From contig NZ_JBHLUE010000034.1 of the NCBI RefSeq assembly GCF_042434095.1, positions 310,001 to 374,000 on the forward strand: DNA of 64,000 bases, written 5' to 3'. Shown here one piece after another: positions 7,610 through 17,600 of the stretch (positions are counted from its first letter, which is position 1; each line of letters opens with the position of its first letter). The notes beneath the pieces were generated by a model, which did no database searches, was not told the origin of the DNA, and saw only the letters and a list, made by a program, of their open reading frames with translations. A program made the position numbers and the translations under genes. The stretch comes from KBS50 sp042434095. GTDB lineage: Bacteria > Actinomycetota > Actinomycetes > Mycobacteriales > Micromonosporaceae.

Positions 7610-8887
7610 TCAGCCGAGCAGGCCGGCCTCCCGGGCGGCCCGCAGCGACGGCCGTACCCGGTGCGTCGGCCCGACCACGCCGGCCACGGCGTCCAACGTC
7701 TTGAGCCCTTCGCCGGTGTTGTAGACGACCGTCTCCCGCGCCGGATCGAGCCGACCCGACGCCACCAGCTTGGCCAGCACGGCCACCGTCACGCCGCCCG
7801 CCGTCTCGGCGAAGACCCCGGTGGTCCGGGCGAGCCGGCGGATGGCGTCGCGGATCTCGTCGTCGTCGGCGAAGTCCATCCAGCCACCGGTCCGCCGCAC
7901 CGCCTCCAGCGCGTACGCCCCGGCGGCCGGGTCGCCGATGTTCAGCGACTTGGCGATGCCGGTGGGCCGGACCGGGGTGATCACGTCGGTGCCGGCGTGC
8001 AGCGCCGTGGCGATCGGGTTGCACCCGGCGGACTGGGCGCCGAACACCCGCCAGCCGCCGGCCGGCGCCTCGGCCAGGCCGATCTCCACCAGCTCGGTGA
8101 ACGCCTTGTCCACCTTGGTCAGCAGCTCGCCGCTGGCCATCGGGATCACCACCTGCTCGGGGATGCGCCAGCCCAGCTGCTCGGCCACCTCGTACCCGAG
8201 GGTCTTGGAGCCCTCGGCGTAGTACGGCCGCACGTTGACGTTGACGAAGGCCGTGTCCTCGAACTCGTCGGTCTCCACCAGCTCGCCGCAGAGCCGGTTC
8301 ACGTCGTCGTACGACCCGTCCACGGCCACCAGCTCGCCGCCGTACACGGCCGTGGTGACCACCTTGCCCGACTCCAGGTCGGCCGGGATGAACACCACCG
8401 ACGGCACCCCGGCCCGGGCCGCGTGCGCGGCCACCGAGTTGGCGAGGTTGCCGGTCGAGGCGCAGGCGAAGCGGGTGAAACCGAGACCGCGGGCGGCCGT
8501 GAGCGCCACCGAGACCACCCGATCCTTGAACGAGTGGGTGGGGTTCGCGCTGTCGTCCTTGATCCACAGCGGCGCGTCGATGCCGAACTCGGCGCCGAGC
8601 CGGGGCGCGGCCACCAGGGGGGTCAGCCCGGGATCCAGGGTCACCCGGGCGGACGGGTCCTGACCGGTCGGCAGCAGCGGAGCGTACCGCCAGATGTTGG
8701 CCGGGCCGGCCTCGATCTCGGCCCGGGTCACCCGGGCCAGCGCCGCCGCGTCGTAACCCACCTCCAACGGGCCGAAGCACTCATAACAGGCATGCTGGGC
8801 GATCAGCGGATATTCGGCGCCGCAGCCGCGACAGATCAGGGCACGGGCGGGGCTGGTGCGGGCGGTTGCCGGAATTGTCGACGTCAT
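7610..8887 (-). CDS. thrC: Threonine synthase
   Basis: 425 residues from the ATG at 8887. It converts O-phosphohomoserine to threonine using pyridoxal phosphate. Residues 19-37 form a four-Cys zinc ribbon (CRGC...CYEC) seen in many threonine synthases. The PLP-binding Lys is K121 in NPTHSFKDR, followed by ASTGNLANS, and a Gly-rich phosphate loop occurs later. The start is chosen because the alternative ATG at 8905 lies inside the closing stem of the SAM riboswitch; an AGAGGA lies nine bases before 8887. Transcription is preceded by an S-box element, so expression should respond to S-adenosylmethionine. Confidence 0.93.
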   Translation of the reverse strand: MTSTIPATARTSPARALICRGCGAEYPLIAQHACYECFGPLEVGYDAAALARVTRAEIEAGPANIWRYAPLLPTGQDPSARVTLDPGLTPLVAAPRLGAEFGIDAPLWIKDDSANPTHSFKDRVVSVALTAARGLGFTRFACASTGNLANSVAAHAARAGVPSVVFIPADLESGKVVTTAVYGGELVAVDGSYDDVNRLCGELVETDEFEDTAFVNVNVRPYYAEGSKTLGYEVAEQLGWRIPEQVVIPMASGELLTKVDKAFTELVEIGLAEAPAGGWRVFGAQSAGCNPIATALHAGTDVITPVRPTGIAKSLNIGDPAAGAYALEAVRRTGGWMDFADDDEIRDAIRRLARTTGVFAETAGGVTVAVLAKLVASGRLDPARETVVYNTGEGLKTLDAVAGVVGPTHRVRPSLRAAREAGLLG

Positions 8888-8900
8888 CTCGTCGAGTCCT

Positions 8901-9026
8901 CTCATCTTTCCCCGCGTCACGCGGCGGGGACGGAATTGGCACCTGCCGCGCCGCGCTCGTCGTCGAGCAGCGCACGGTGGTTGCCGGGGCGTCATCGGGC
9001 CGTATCCCTCAGCCCCTCTGGATGAG
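8901..9026 (-). promoter_or_regulatory. SAM-I (S-box) riboswitch upstream of thrC
   Basis: Read on the minus strand, the element opens CTCATCCAGAGGGGCTGAGG and continues ATACGGCCCGATGACGCC, CCGGCAACC, then AGGTGCCAATTCCGTCC, and closes GGGGAAAGATGAG. These are the conserved blocks of the SAM-I aptamer in order. The terminal stem pairs CTCATC (9021-9026) with GATGAG (8901-8906). The closing strand directly abuts the AGAGGA ribosome-binding site of thrC, so ligand-stabilised P1 could occlude translation. The conserved GGTGCCAATTCC segment argues for SAM-I rather than SAM-IV. Confidence 0.92.
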
Positions 9027-9125
9027 GTATGCAGTTGTGCCGCCCACCCTACCCGCCACGCCCCCCCACCTCGACCGCGTTCCACATCCGAGGACCGCAC
9101 CCCCGGCCGGGGCGGGCGGGGAGGG

Positions 9126-10043
9126 TTAGCTGGTGATGTCCTTGCGGGTGAACCGCCAGAAGGCCAGCGACACGAACACGGCGGCGTAGGCCAGCGCCGA
9201 GACGCAGCCGCGGACCACGTCGTCGGTCTGCACCGGGGTGGACAGCAGCCCGAGCCAGGCCGTGCTGAAGTGGGTCGGCAGGAAGTTCCGGAGCACGCCG
9301 AGCGCGGTGATCTGGTCCAGGATGCTGGACACGATCCACAGCAGGACGGCGCCGCCCACGGCGCCCAGCGCCGCGTCGGTGGAGACCGAGAGCAGGAAGG
9401 CCAGGCCGGCCACCACCAGCAGCACCACGGCCAGGTAGCCGAGGATCCCGACCAGCCGCAGCATGCCGTCTCCGGCCGGGATCTCGGCCGCCACCGTGCT
9501 GCGCAGCGGGTGCCAGCCGTACCGCAGGGTGCCGGCGGCCAGGGCCGTGCCGACCAGCAGCACCAGCGCCACCCCGCAGTACGCCAGGGCCACCACCAGC
9601 TTCACGGCCAGCAACCGGGCCCGGGGCACCGGCGCGGCCAGCAGATAGCGCAGGCTCCCCCAGCTCGCCTCGCTGGCCACCGTGTCGCCGCAGAACAGCG
9701 CCACCACGACCACCAGCAGGAACGACGCCGAGACAAAGAGCGAGAAGAGCGCGAAGTTGAGCCCACCCGAGGTGGCCAGGTCGACCAGGCTGCCGAACTG
9801 GGCGTCGCCGCCGCGGTCCCGGCCGCCCGAGTTGAACTGGAAGGCCACCAGCACGACCAGCGGCAGCAGGACCATGCAGCCGAGCGCGAGCTGGGTGCGC
9901 CGCCGCGCGGCCTGGCGACGTACCTCCGCCCAGAGCGGCAGGGTGGCGGCCGGCCGGTAGCCGGGCGCGGCGCCCGCCAGGCCCGCGGCCCGCTCGGCCA
10001 CCCCCGGTCCGCCGGTCGCCGACCCATCCGGTGTACGCGTCAT
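9126..10043 (-). CDS. ABC exporter permease (ABC-2 type)
   Basis: 305 residues with about six hydrophobic segments (for example FALFSLFVSASFLLVVVVALF, in two parts, and AVVLLVVAGLAFLLSV). The conserved SEASWGSLRYLLAAPVPR loop before the second helix pair is typical of ABC-2 permeases. Its ATG at 10043 shares one base with the stop codon of the upstream hydrolase-ATPase gene (TGATG), implying translational coupling. The pair should form an exporter; the substrate is unknown. Confidence 0.88.
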   Translation of the reverse strand: MTRTPDGSATGGPGVAERAAGLAGAAPGYRPAATLPLWAEVRRQAARRRTQLALGCMVLLPLVVLVAFQFNSGGRDRGGDAQFGSLVDLATSGGLNFALFSLFVSASFLLVVVVALFCGDTVASEASWGSLRYLLAAPVPRARLLAVKLVVALAYCGVALVLLVGTALAAGTLRYGWHPLRSTVAAEIPAGDGMLRLVGILGYLAVVLLVVAGLAFLLSVSTDAALGAVGGAVLLWIVSSILDQITALGVLRNFLPTHFSTAWLGLLSTPVQTDDVVRGCVSALAYAAVFVSLAFWRFTRKDITS

Positions 10044-12859
10044 CAGCGGTCCCCGCTTCCCCGAGAGTTCTCGCCGACCAGCGCGAGGAACGCGTCCTCC
10101 AGGCGGCGGCGCGGCACCACCCGGTCCACTCCCACGCCGGCCCGGACCAGCTCGGCCACCACCTCGCTGCGGGCCGTGCCGTTGGTGTCCACCACCAGCG
10201 CGCCGTCGCCGTCCGGCAGCACCCGCACCCCGGCCATCCGATCCAGCACCGCCCGCGCGGCGGCCGGATCGGACACGTCGAACCGGACGCTGGGCGAGTC
10301 GCCGACGATGTCGGCCACCGGCCCGGACGCGACGACCCGGCCCTTGTTCACCACCACCGCGTGTGTGCAGGTCTGCTCCACCTCGGCCAGCAGGTGGCTG
10401 GAGACCAGCACCGCCCGGCCGCCGGTGGCGTACCGCTGGAGCACCCGGCGCATCTCGGCGATCTGCGGCGGGTCGAGCCCGTCCGTCGGCTCGTCCAGCA
10501 CCAGCACCTCGGGCAGGCCCAGCATGGCCTGCGCGATGGCCAGCCGCTGCCGCATGCCGTGGCTGTAGGTCCGCACCCGGCGCCGGACCGAGTCGCCCAG
10601 GCCGGCGATCCGCAACGCCTCGTCGAGGTGCGCGTCCGCCAGCGGCCGTCCGGTGGCCCGCCAGTACGCCCGCAGGTTCTCCACGCCGCTCAGGTGTGGC
10701 AGGAAGCCCGGGCCCTCGACCAGCGCGCCGATCCGGGACAGCACGGGAGACCCGGGGACCAGCCGGTGCCCGAAGACGTAGAGCTCCCCGGCGGTCGGCC
10801 GGGTCAGCCCCATCAGCACCCGAAGCGTGGTCGTCTTGCCGGCGCCGTTCGGCCCCAGCAGCCCGACCACCTGGCCGGGGTGCACCTCGAAGTCCACCCG
10901 GGACACCGCCACGAACCCATCCGCGTACTCCTTGCGCAGGCCGCGCACGACCAGCGGCACCGAGGCGTACTCCGGGTGCACCGAGTCGGCCCGCCGGCGG
11001 GACCGCAGCCGCAGGAACAGCACCGTGCCGGCGAGCCCGAGCAGCAGGGCGGCCACCAGAGCGGCGAGGACCCAGCGCCAGACGACGGCCGGGGTGGCGA
11101 TCGGCGTGCCGCTCAGCGTCGGCAGGGTGACCGCGTCGCCGCCCAGGGCCACCGCGTACACGGCCGGCTGGGCCGGGGTGGCGTACGCCTGATCCGAGGT
11201 GGCCACCGCGATCCGCAGGCGGTGTCCGGCCTCGATTCGGCGGACGATGGCCGGCAGCGTCACCGTGACCGGTCGGGCGGCGGCGAGGTCGGTGGGCAGC
11301 CCGGTGAGCCGGACCGGCGCCACCAGCCCCTCCGGCAGCGTGGCGACGCCCTTGGGGTCGACGTCGTACAGCTTGACGAACAGCACCGCCTCGCCGGTGG
11401 GCGACGCGGCCCGGATGGACACCGTCGGCTCGCCGGCCACGTCGACGGCCTCGGCCAGCGGGGCCGACTCGAACCGGGCGTGCTGGCCCGGCAGGTCCGT
11501 GCCGGAGAGCGCGCCGCCGAGGCCGCCGGCCGCCCCGGCCGCCGAGGACAGGCCGCCGAGCCCGGGCAGCGCCGAGATGGCGGCCGGGTTGCCGCCGGGC
11601 GGGTTGGCGATCCGTTGCGCCGGCCCGGCCAGGCCGACCGGCCGGCTCGCCGAACCGGTCAGCCCGGGATAGCGGTCGGTGGAGTAGCCGGTGGCCACCA
11701 GGCCCCGGTCGAGCGCGTCGAACCCGGCCAGCCGGGACCAGGTGAAGCCGGTGCCGGGCGTCGCGCCGGTGCCCTTGACGTAGTGGTCCAGCCACTGCGC
11801 GGTGAGGTAGTTGACCCGGTCCTGGTCGTTCTGCGGACCGGCGCCACCGTCGTGCCCGCCGGTGTACCAGGCGACCCGGACGGGCGTGCCGGCGGCCGCG
11901 ATGCCCCGGGCGTTGGCGTCCGCCTCCGACAGCGGGAACAGCGTGTCGGCCTCACCCTGCACCAGCAGGGTGGGCGCCTTGATCCGGCCGAGCACCGGCG
12001 CCGGGCTGGAGCGGCGCAGCAGCGCCACGGCCGCCGGATCGGCCCGGCCGGTCGTGGCCAGCTTCAGGTACGCCTGGCAGACGTCCTGGGCGAACCGGCC
12101 GCAGGACGGGTCGGCGGTGGCCGCGGCACCGGGGGGCCCGCCCGCGGCACCGGCGCCGGCCGGCCCGCCCGCGGTCACCCCCGAGTCGCCGCCGAAGAAC
12201 ACCCCGGCCCAGCCCTTCTTGAAGACGCCGTCGGTGACCGGCCGGCCGGCGGACTCGGGCAGGAAGGACCGGGCCAGATCGTTCCAGGTGATCATCGGCA
12301 CGATGGCGTCCACCCGCGGGTCCTGGGCCGCGAGCAGCAGCGCGAGGGCGCCGCCGTACGAGCCGCCCACCACCCCGACCCGGGGATCACCGGCGGCGTC
12401 GCGCCGGACCTCCGGGCGGGCGGCCAGCCAGTCGAGCAGCCGGGACGCGTCCCGCACCTCGTAGTCCGGGCTGTCCAGGTGGATCTGCCCGCCGCTGCGG
12501 CCGAAGCCCCGCGCGGTCCAGGTCAGTACGGCGTAGCCGCGGTTCGCCAGGTTCTCGGCGTCGGAGCGGACGGAGTCCTTCGTACCGCCGAAGCCGTGCG
12601 CCAGCAGCACCGCGGGAACGGGCCGGGCCGCCGAGGCGCCCCGCGGCAGATAGAAGCGGGTGTCCAGGTCGACCGGTTCGGTGCCGGACGGTCCGGAGCG
12701 GACGGTGAGCCGGGCATCGGCGCCGGTGACCGTCGAGCGGTCGGGCCAGGCGGCCCAGGTGACGAGCCCGGCGAGCAGGGCGGTCACCGCCGCCGCGGCG
12801 ACCGCGCGCCGGGCGGTGATCCGGGGCAGCGCGCGACGCAGCCGGGCAGCGGTGGGCAT
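10043..12859 (-). CDS. Alpha/beta hydrolase fused to an ABC transporter ATPase
   Basis: About 938 residues from the ATG at 12859 (an in-frame GTG at 12883 adds eight). After an Arg-rich start, a hydrophobic anchor occupies residues ~15-38. Then comes an X-Pro dipeptidyl-peptidase/CocE-like hydrolase: VLLAHGFGG, nucleophile Ser ~167 in GGSYGG, and a jelly-roll C-terminal portion to ~residue 560. A second membrane span lies around 580-610. The C-terminal ~250 residues are a full ABC ATPase: Walker A GPNGAGKTT (~residue 670), signature YSHGMRQR and Walker B VLVLDEPTDGLD. The topology suggests an extracytoplasmic hydrolase and a cytoplasmic ATPase in one chain, coupled to the permease downstream. 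Confidence 0.9.
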   Translation of the reverse strand: MPTAARLRRALPRITARRAVAAAAVTALLAGLVTWAAWPDRSTVTGADARLTVRSGPSGTEPVDLDTRFYLPRGASAARPVPAVLLAHGFGGTKDSVRSDAENLANRGYAVLTWTARGFGRSGGQIHLDSPDYEVRDASRLLDWLAARPEVRRDAAGDPRVGVVGGSYGGALALLLAAQDPRVDAIVPMITWNDLARSFLPESAGRPVTDGVFKKGWAGVFFGGDSGVTAGGPAGAGAAGGPPGAAATADPSCGRFAQDVCQAYLKLATTGRADPAAVALLRRSSPAPVLGRIKAPTLLVQGEADTLFPLSEADANARGIAAAGTPVRVAWYTGGHDGGAGPQNDQDRVNYLTAQWLDHYVKGTGATPGTGFTWSRLAGFDALDRGLVATGYSTDRYPGLTGSASRPVGLAGPAQRIANPPGGNPAAISALPGLGGLSSAAGAAGGLGGALSGTDLPGQHARFESAPLAEAVDVAGEPTVSIRAASPTGEAVLFVKLYDVDPKGVATLPEGLVAPVRLTGLPTDLAAARPVTVTLPAIVRRIEAGHRLRIAVATSDQAYATPAQPAVYAVALGGDAVTLPTLSGTPIATPAVVWRWVLAALVAALLLGLAGTVLFLRLRSRRRADSVHPEYASVPLVVRGLRKEYADGFVAVSRVDFEVHPGQVVGLLGPNGAGKTTTLRVLMGLTRPTAGELYVFGHRLVPGSPVLSRIGALVEGPGFLPHLSGVENLRAYWRATGRPLADAHLDEALRIAGLGDSVRRRVRTYSHGMRQRLAIAQAMLGLPEVLVLDEPTDGLDPPQIAEMRRVLQRYATGGRAVLVSSHLLAEVEQTCTHAVVVNKGRVVASGPVADIVGDSPSVRFDVSDPAAARAVLDRMAGVRVLPDGDGALVVDTNGTARSEVVAELVRAGVGVDRVVPRRRLEDAFLALVGENSRGSGDR

Positions 12860-13313
12860 GGAGCCAACCGTACGGGCGTCCACCTGAGTGATGGCTGAGA
12901 TCCCCCGTTAGGTTGCCCGGGCACACCGTTCGGCAGCCGGTTGAACGCGAACGAGCAACGTTCGCGGCGGCCGGCGAGTCAACTTCGGATTCCGTGAATT
13001 CCGATGTTTTCCCACACATCTCCTAATCCACCGGTCCGAGTCCACCAATCGCAACCTACGGCTCGGTCGACGGTACGCAGAGTAGTCAAAGGGTGCGGTG
13101 ACAGAAACCTGACTCTTCGAAGCCGAGGGTTGCGCTCGGACATCAGTTAGGTTTCCGGTCCGATGCATGGGACTAGTTCGGCCCGGCCGACCGGCCGGGC
13201 CGAACTGGGTCCCGAGGACCGCACCGCAACCGCCACCGGGTCACCAGCCGACGCCGCGGTTCGAGGCCACCCGAGCACGTCCGCCACCACTCCCCTGCCG
13301 GAGGAGACCGACG
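12860..13313. other. Divergent intergenic region between exporter and conservon operons
   Basis: 454 bp separating the oppositely oriented hydrolase-ABC gene and the conservon operon; both promoters should lie here. A small perfect inverted repeat, CGCGAACG-AGCAA-CGTTCGCG, sits at 12946-12966, roughly 65-105 bases upstream of the candidate exporter starts, and could be an operator. The middle part (12980-13110) is less GC-rich. No gene seen. Confidence 0.5.
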
Positions 13314-14603
13314 ATGAGTGATCGCACCACCCCGGCCGCGCCACGGCCGTCCGCGCCGGGCATCACGCTGCCACTGGTGCTGGCCATCGCCCTGCTGCTC
13401 CCGGTGGCCGTGCTGTTCACGCAGGTCTGGCGGGACGTGGACGGCGACCGGACGACGGCGGCCCGGGAACGCGACGGCGTCGCGTACCTGCAGGCGCTGT
13501 GGCCGCTGACCAGCGCCCTCGCCGATGCCCAGTCGGCGGTGGTCACCGGCCGGCAGGTGGCGCGGGAATCACTGGACCGGGCCGTCGGGCAGGCCAACTC
13601 CGCGGACGACCGATGGGGCGAGGCGCTGCGCACGCGGGACCGCTGGGCGACCATCCGGACCAAGATCGACGCCCTGCCGCAACGGCCCGGCGGCTCGGTT
13701 CCGGAGACGGTGTCGGCCTACCAGGAGGTGACCGACCTGCTGCTGGCGCTGTACGGCAAGGTGCAGGACAGCTCCGGCATGGCCCGCGACCCGGAGGAGG
13801 ATTCGGCGATGCTGCAGGACGTCTCGGCCCGGGACCTGCCGGCGGCGCTCATCTCCGCCGGCCGGCTCGCCGACGCGGTCCAGCTCGCTGCCGCGAGGCC
13901 GGCCGCCGAGCAGCTCAGCGCGGTTACGGAGCTGACCGCGGCCGGGCTCGCCACCTTCCAACCGGCCAACGACGCGGTGACCGACCTCCAGGCCGCCATC
14001 GACAGCACCGAGAACACGAACCTCGGCGGCAACCTGCTCAGCCGGCTGGACGCGTACCAGCGAGCCATGGGCGGCCTGGCCGGCGCCACCACGCTGCCCG
14101 GGCTGCCCGGTGCGGCCGCGACCGGGCAGACCCGCGGGGCCAGGGTGGCGCTGCCGGATGCCGCCAAGGTGGCAACGGCGCGGGAGACCGCACAGCGCGC
14201 TGCCGCCGACCTCGGCACGATCGTGCTGGCCGAACTCGACTCCCTGATCCGGGACCGCGCGGATCACACCGGCGGCCGTCGCTGGCTGGCGCTCGGCGCC
14301 GCGGCCCTGGCGGTACTGCTCGTGGCGGCCGTGGTGACCGCGGCCGTGCTCGCGGCGCGGCGACGGGCCGCCCGGGAGCGGATCGCCGCGGTGGCCGCCG
14401 CGGCCGGCCTGGTGGACCCGGCCCCGCGTGAGGAGGATCGGCCGGTGGCCGGCGGACCGCCGACCGGCCTCCCGGGCGCCGACCAGCGCCGGTGGGAACC
14501 GCTGGACTGGGTCGAGCCGGTCCCGGTGGGCCCGGGATCGAACGCTCACCCGGCGCCGGCCGCCGCGGTACGGGACAACCAGCCAGCACGGTGGGGACGC
14601 TGA
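13314..14603 (+). CDS. Membrane-anchored extracytoplasmic sensor-like protein of the conservon operon
   Basis: 429 residues with a perfect GGAGGAGA ribosome site before the ATG at 13314. A hydrophobic helix at ~17-37 and a second at ~320-345 bracket a ~280-residue Ala/Asp/Arg-rich, helical extracytoplasmic region reminiscent of four-helix sensor domains. The short cytoplasmic tail is Pro-rich and there is no kinase domain. The stop codon is two bases before the histidine kinase start, so the two are co-translated. The arrangement suggests a ligand-sensing partner for the kinase; this is inferred from context and layout, not homology. Confidence 0.75.
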   Translation: MSDRTTPAAPRPSAPGITLPLVLAIALLLPVAVLFTQVWRDVDGDRTTAARERDGVAYLQALWPLTSALADAQSAVVTGRQVARESLDRAVGQANSADDRWGEALRTRDRWATIRTKIDALPQRPGGSVPETVSAYQEVTDLLLALYGKVQDSSGMARDPEEDSAMLQDVSARDLPAALISAGRLADAVQLAAARPAAEQLSAVTELTAAGLATFQPANDAVTDLQAAIDSTENTNLGGNLLSRLDAYQRAMGGLAGATTLPGLPGAAATGQTRGARVALPDAAKVATARETAQRAAADLGTIVLAELDSLIRDRADHTGGRRWLALGAAALAVLLVAAVVTAAVLAARRRAARERIAAVAAAAGLVDPAPREEDRPVAGGPPTGLPGADQRRWEPLDWVEPVPVGPGSNAHPAPAAAVRDNQPARWGR

Positions 14604-14605
14604 AG

Positions 14606-17600
14606 ATGCTGCTCGGTAGGCTGCGGATCCGCGGCAAACTCGCGCTGCTCGTCCTGGTCCCGCTGCTCAGCTTGGCGGCGCTGGCCGTGCCGGTGGTGGG
14701 CGACCGGATCGCCGCGGCCAACCGCGCCGGCGATCTGGAGAGCTCGGTCCGGATCGCCAACCGGGTCGGCACGCTGGTCCAGGACCTCCAGCAGGAACGC
14801 CTGCTCTCCATCGGCTATCTCCTGGGCCGGACCAGCCGGAGCCAGCTGGTGCAGAAGTCGGCCACCGTCTCCGACCGGGTGGCCGACCTGACCGCGGAGT
14901 TCGACGGCCGGCTGACGGTCCGGGTGCGAAGCGCGCTGGACAATGTGGGCCGGCTGACCGACCTGCGGTCGGCGGTGCTGACCCGGCAGGCCAGCACCGA
15001 CCAGGTGATGGCCGGGTTCGCGCCGGTCGACAACGGGCTCATCGACGCGCTGCGGCTGCAGTACGACGTGGACACCCGCACGACGGCGGGCCGGCAGATC
15101 CTCGCGCTGGACGCGCTGCTGCGCACCGACGAGGGAGTCAGCGCCACCGCCACCCTGATCGTGCTGGTGGTGGCCGCCAAGGGCAATCCGGCGGCCACCG
15201 AGCGGGCCAGCGCCGCCTTCATCGCCTCGCTGGCCGCGCTGCAGGTCACCAACAACCGGTTCCTGTCGCTGGCCACTCCGGAGCAGTTCCAGCTGGCAAA
15301 GCTGGAGGAGGCGGCGGCGACGGCCCGGAGCACCAAGGACATCCTCACGGTGGGCGCCGCGGACCCGGGCGCCGCGGTCGGGAACATCCCGCTGGACACG
15401 CTGTTCCCGGCGGCCGCCTCGATGATCACGCTCGGCCAGTTCGTCGAGAAGAAGGTGGCCGTCGACGTCATCGCCGAGGTGAGCGGCCAGCAGCGGCGGG
15501 CGCTGACCGAGGCGTACCTGGTGGCCGGCGCGGCGCTGCTGGTGCTGGTGCTGGTGATCGTGCTGAGCCTGCTGCTGGCGCGTACGGTGTCCCGTCCGCT
15601 GACCCGGCTGACCCGCTCCGCGGACCGGGTGGCCCGGCTGGCCGAGACCGAGCTGACCCGGATCGCCGACGAGGAGGCCGAATCGACGGCGCCGCTGCGG
15701 CTGGACCGGGTCGACGTCCGGGCCCGGGACGAAATCGGCGACCTGGCCCGGGCCTTCGAGCGGGTCCAGGGCACCGCCGCCCGGCTGGTCGAACGCCAGG
15801 TGGTGAGCCGGCGCAACGTGGCGCAGATGTTCGGCCACGTCGGTCGGCGTACGCAGAACCTGGTCGGCCGGCAGATCTCGCTGCTCGACCGCCTCGAGCA
15901 CCGGGAGACCGACCCCACCCGGCTGCAGCACCTCTACCGGCTGGACCACGTCACCAGCCGGCTGCGCCGCAGCGCCAGCAGCCTGGTGGTGCTTTCCGGG
16001 TCGACCGGCACCGACGGGCACACCGAACCGGCCTCGCTGGCCAACATCGTCCGGCTGGCGCTCGGTGAGATCGAGGACTACACCCGGGTGGACGTCCGGG
16101 TCGAGCCGGACATCCTGGTGGCACCCGCCGTGGTGGGCGACCTCGTGCTCGCCCTGGCCGAGCTGATGGAGAACGCCACCTCGTTCTCCCCGCCGCACAC
16201 CCGGGTGAGCGTCAGCGGCGCCCGGACCGCCGAGGGCGCCCGGCTCAGCCTGGTGGATCACGGAATCGGGATGCCGGAGCAGCGGATGGCCGAGGAGAAC
16301 GCCCGGCTGACCCGCCGGGAGCGGCTCGACCTCGCCCCGACCGAGGTGCTCGGACTGTTCGTGGTCGGCCGGCTGGCCCGCCGGCACGGCTGGCGGGTCG
16401 CGCTGTCGCCGACCCCCGGCGGCGGGGTCACCGTCGACCTGGAACTGGCCGAGGCGCTGCTCAGCCCCGGGCGGCCGGACGGGCCCGCCGGCACGGCGAC
16501 CCGGGCCATCGGGATGTCGAGCTGGCCGCCCGGCGCCGGCGGCCCGGTGCCGGGCCCCCCGACCGGCGCCACGGTCGAACTGCCGCCCGCGCCGACCAAT
16601 CCCGCGGCCGTCACCCGGGACCTGCGGTTCCGGCCCGACCGACCGGCGAGCCCCGCCGGACCGGCCGCACCGCCCGCCGAGCGGATGGCCGGCGCGATGC
16701 CCACCGCCGGCGCGGCTCGGCCCGCCCGGGACACCGACGCGGCCCGGACCGTCCGGGACGCCGACGCGGCCCGGACGGAACAACTCGTCGGCGCGCCCCG
16801 GGATGCCGGAGCGACCCGAACCGAACAGCTTGCCGGCGCGGTGGCCGGCCAGCCGGCGACCGTCGATGCGGGCTCCGGTCCGGATGGCCCGGCGACCGCC
16901 TTCAGCCCCGAACTGGTCGCTCGGGCCACCCGCCTGATGGCGGGCCAGTCCTGGAACGCCTTCGACCTGGTGACCGGCAACGCCGCGGGCGAATTGGACG
17001 CCCCGGCCGGGGCAGCCGGCGTCGGCGCCGAGAGCCCGCAGCCCGAGGACCCGCAGCCCGAGGGCGCCGTCCCGGACCCGCGCCGCAACGGCGGCAGCCC
17101 GGCCGCGGCCCGTGCGGTCCGGGGCACGGCCAGCATCCGGGCCGGCCGCCCGCCGCTGCGCCAGCGGGTACCCGGCACCCACCTGCCGACGAGGTCGAAC
17201 GGCGCCCGCCCGGGCACCGCGCCGGCGGGTCCGGCGCCGCTCGGCGTGCCCGGTGCCCGGCTTGGCGCCGAGCCGGCGCCGACCGGCTCGTCGGGCGATC
17301 CGGCTGGCGATCCGGCGGCCGTGCGGGCGCTCGTCGAGCAGTTCGAGGACGGGGTACGCCGGGCCCAGGAGGAGTCCGTCGAGCTGTCTCCGCCAACGGA
17401 TCCCGGCGTACGATCCGGCCCGGATGACGACGGGCCGACCCGGCTCACCCGCCGGGTGCCCGGCAGCACGCTGGGACCGACGGCGGTCCGACTCGACCGG
17501 CCGGCGCCGCCGGCCGCACCCGCGGATCCCGAGGAGGCCCGCAGCCTCATCACCGAGTTCGAGTCCGGGGTCGCCCGCGCGCTCGCCGAGATCAGATCCG

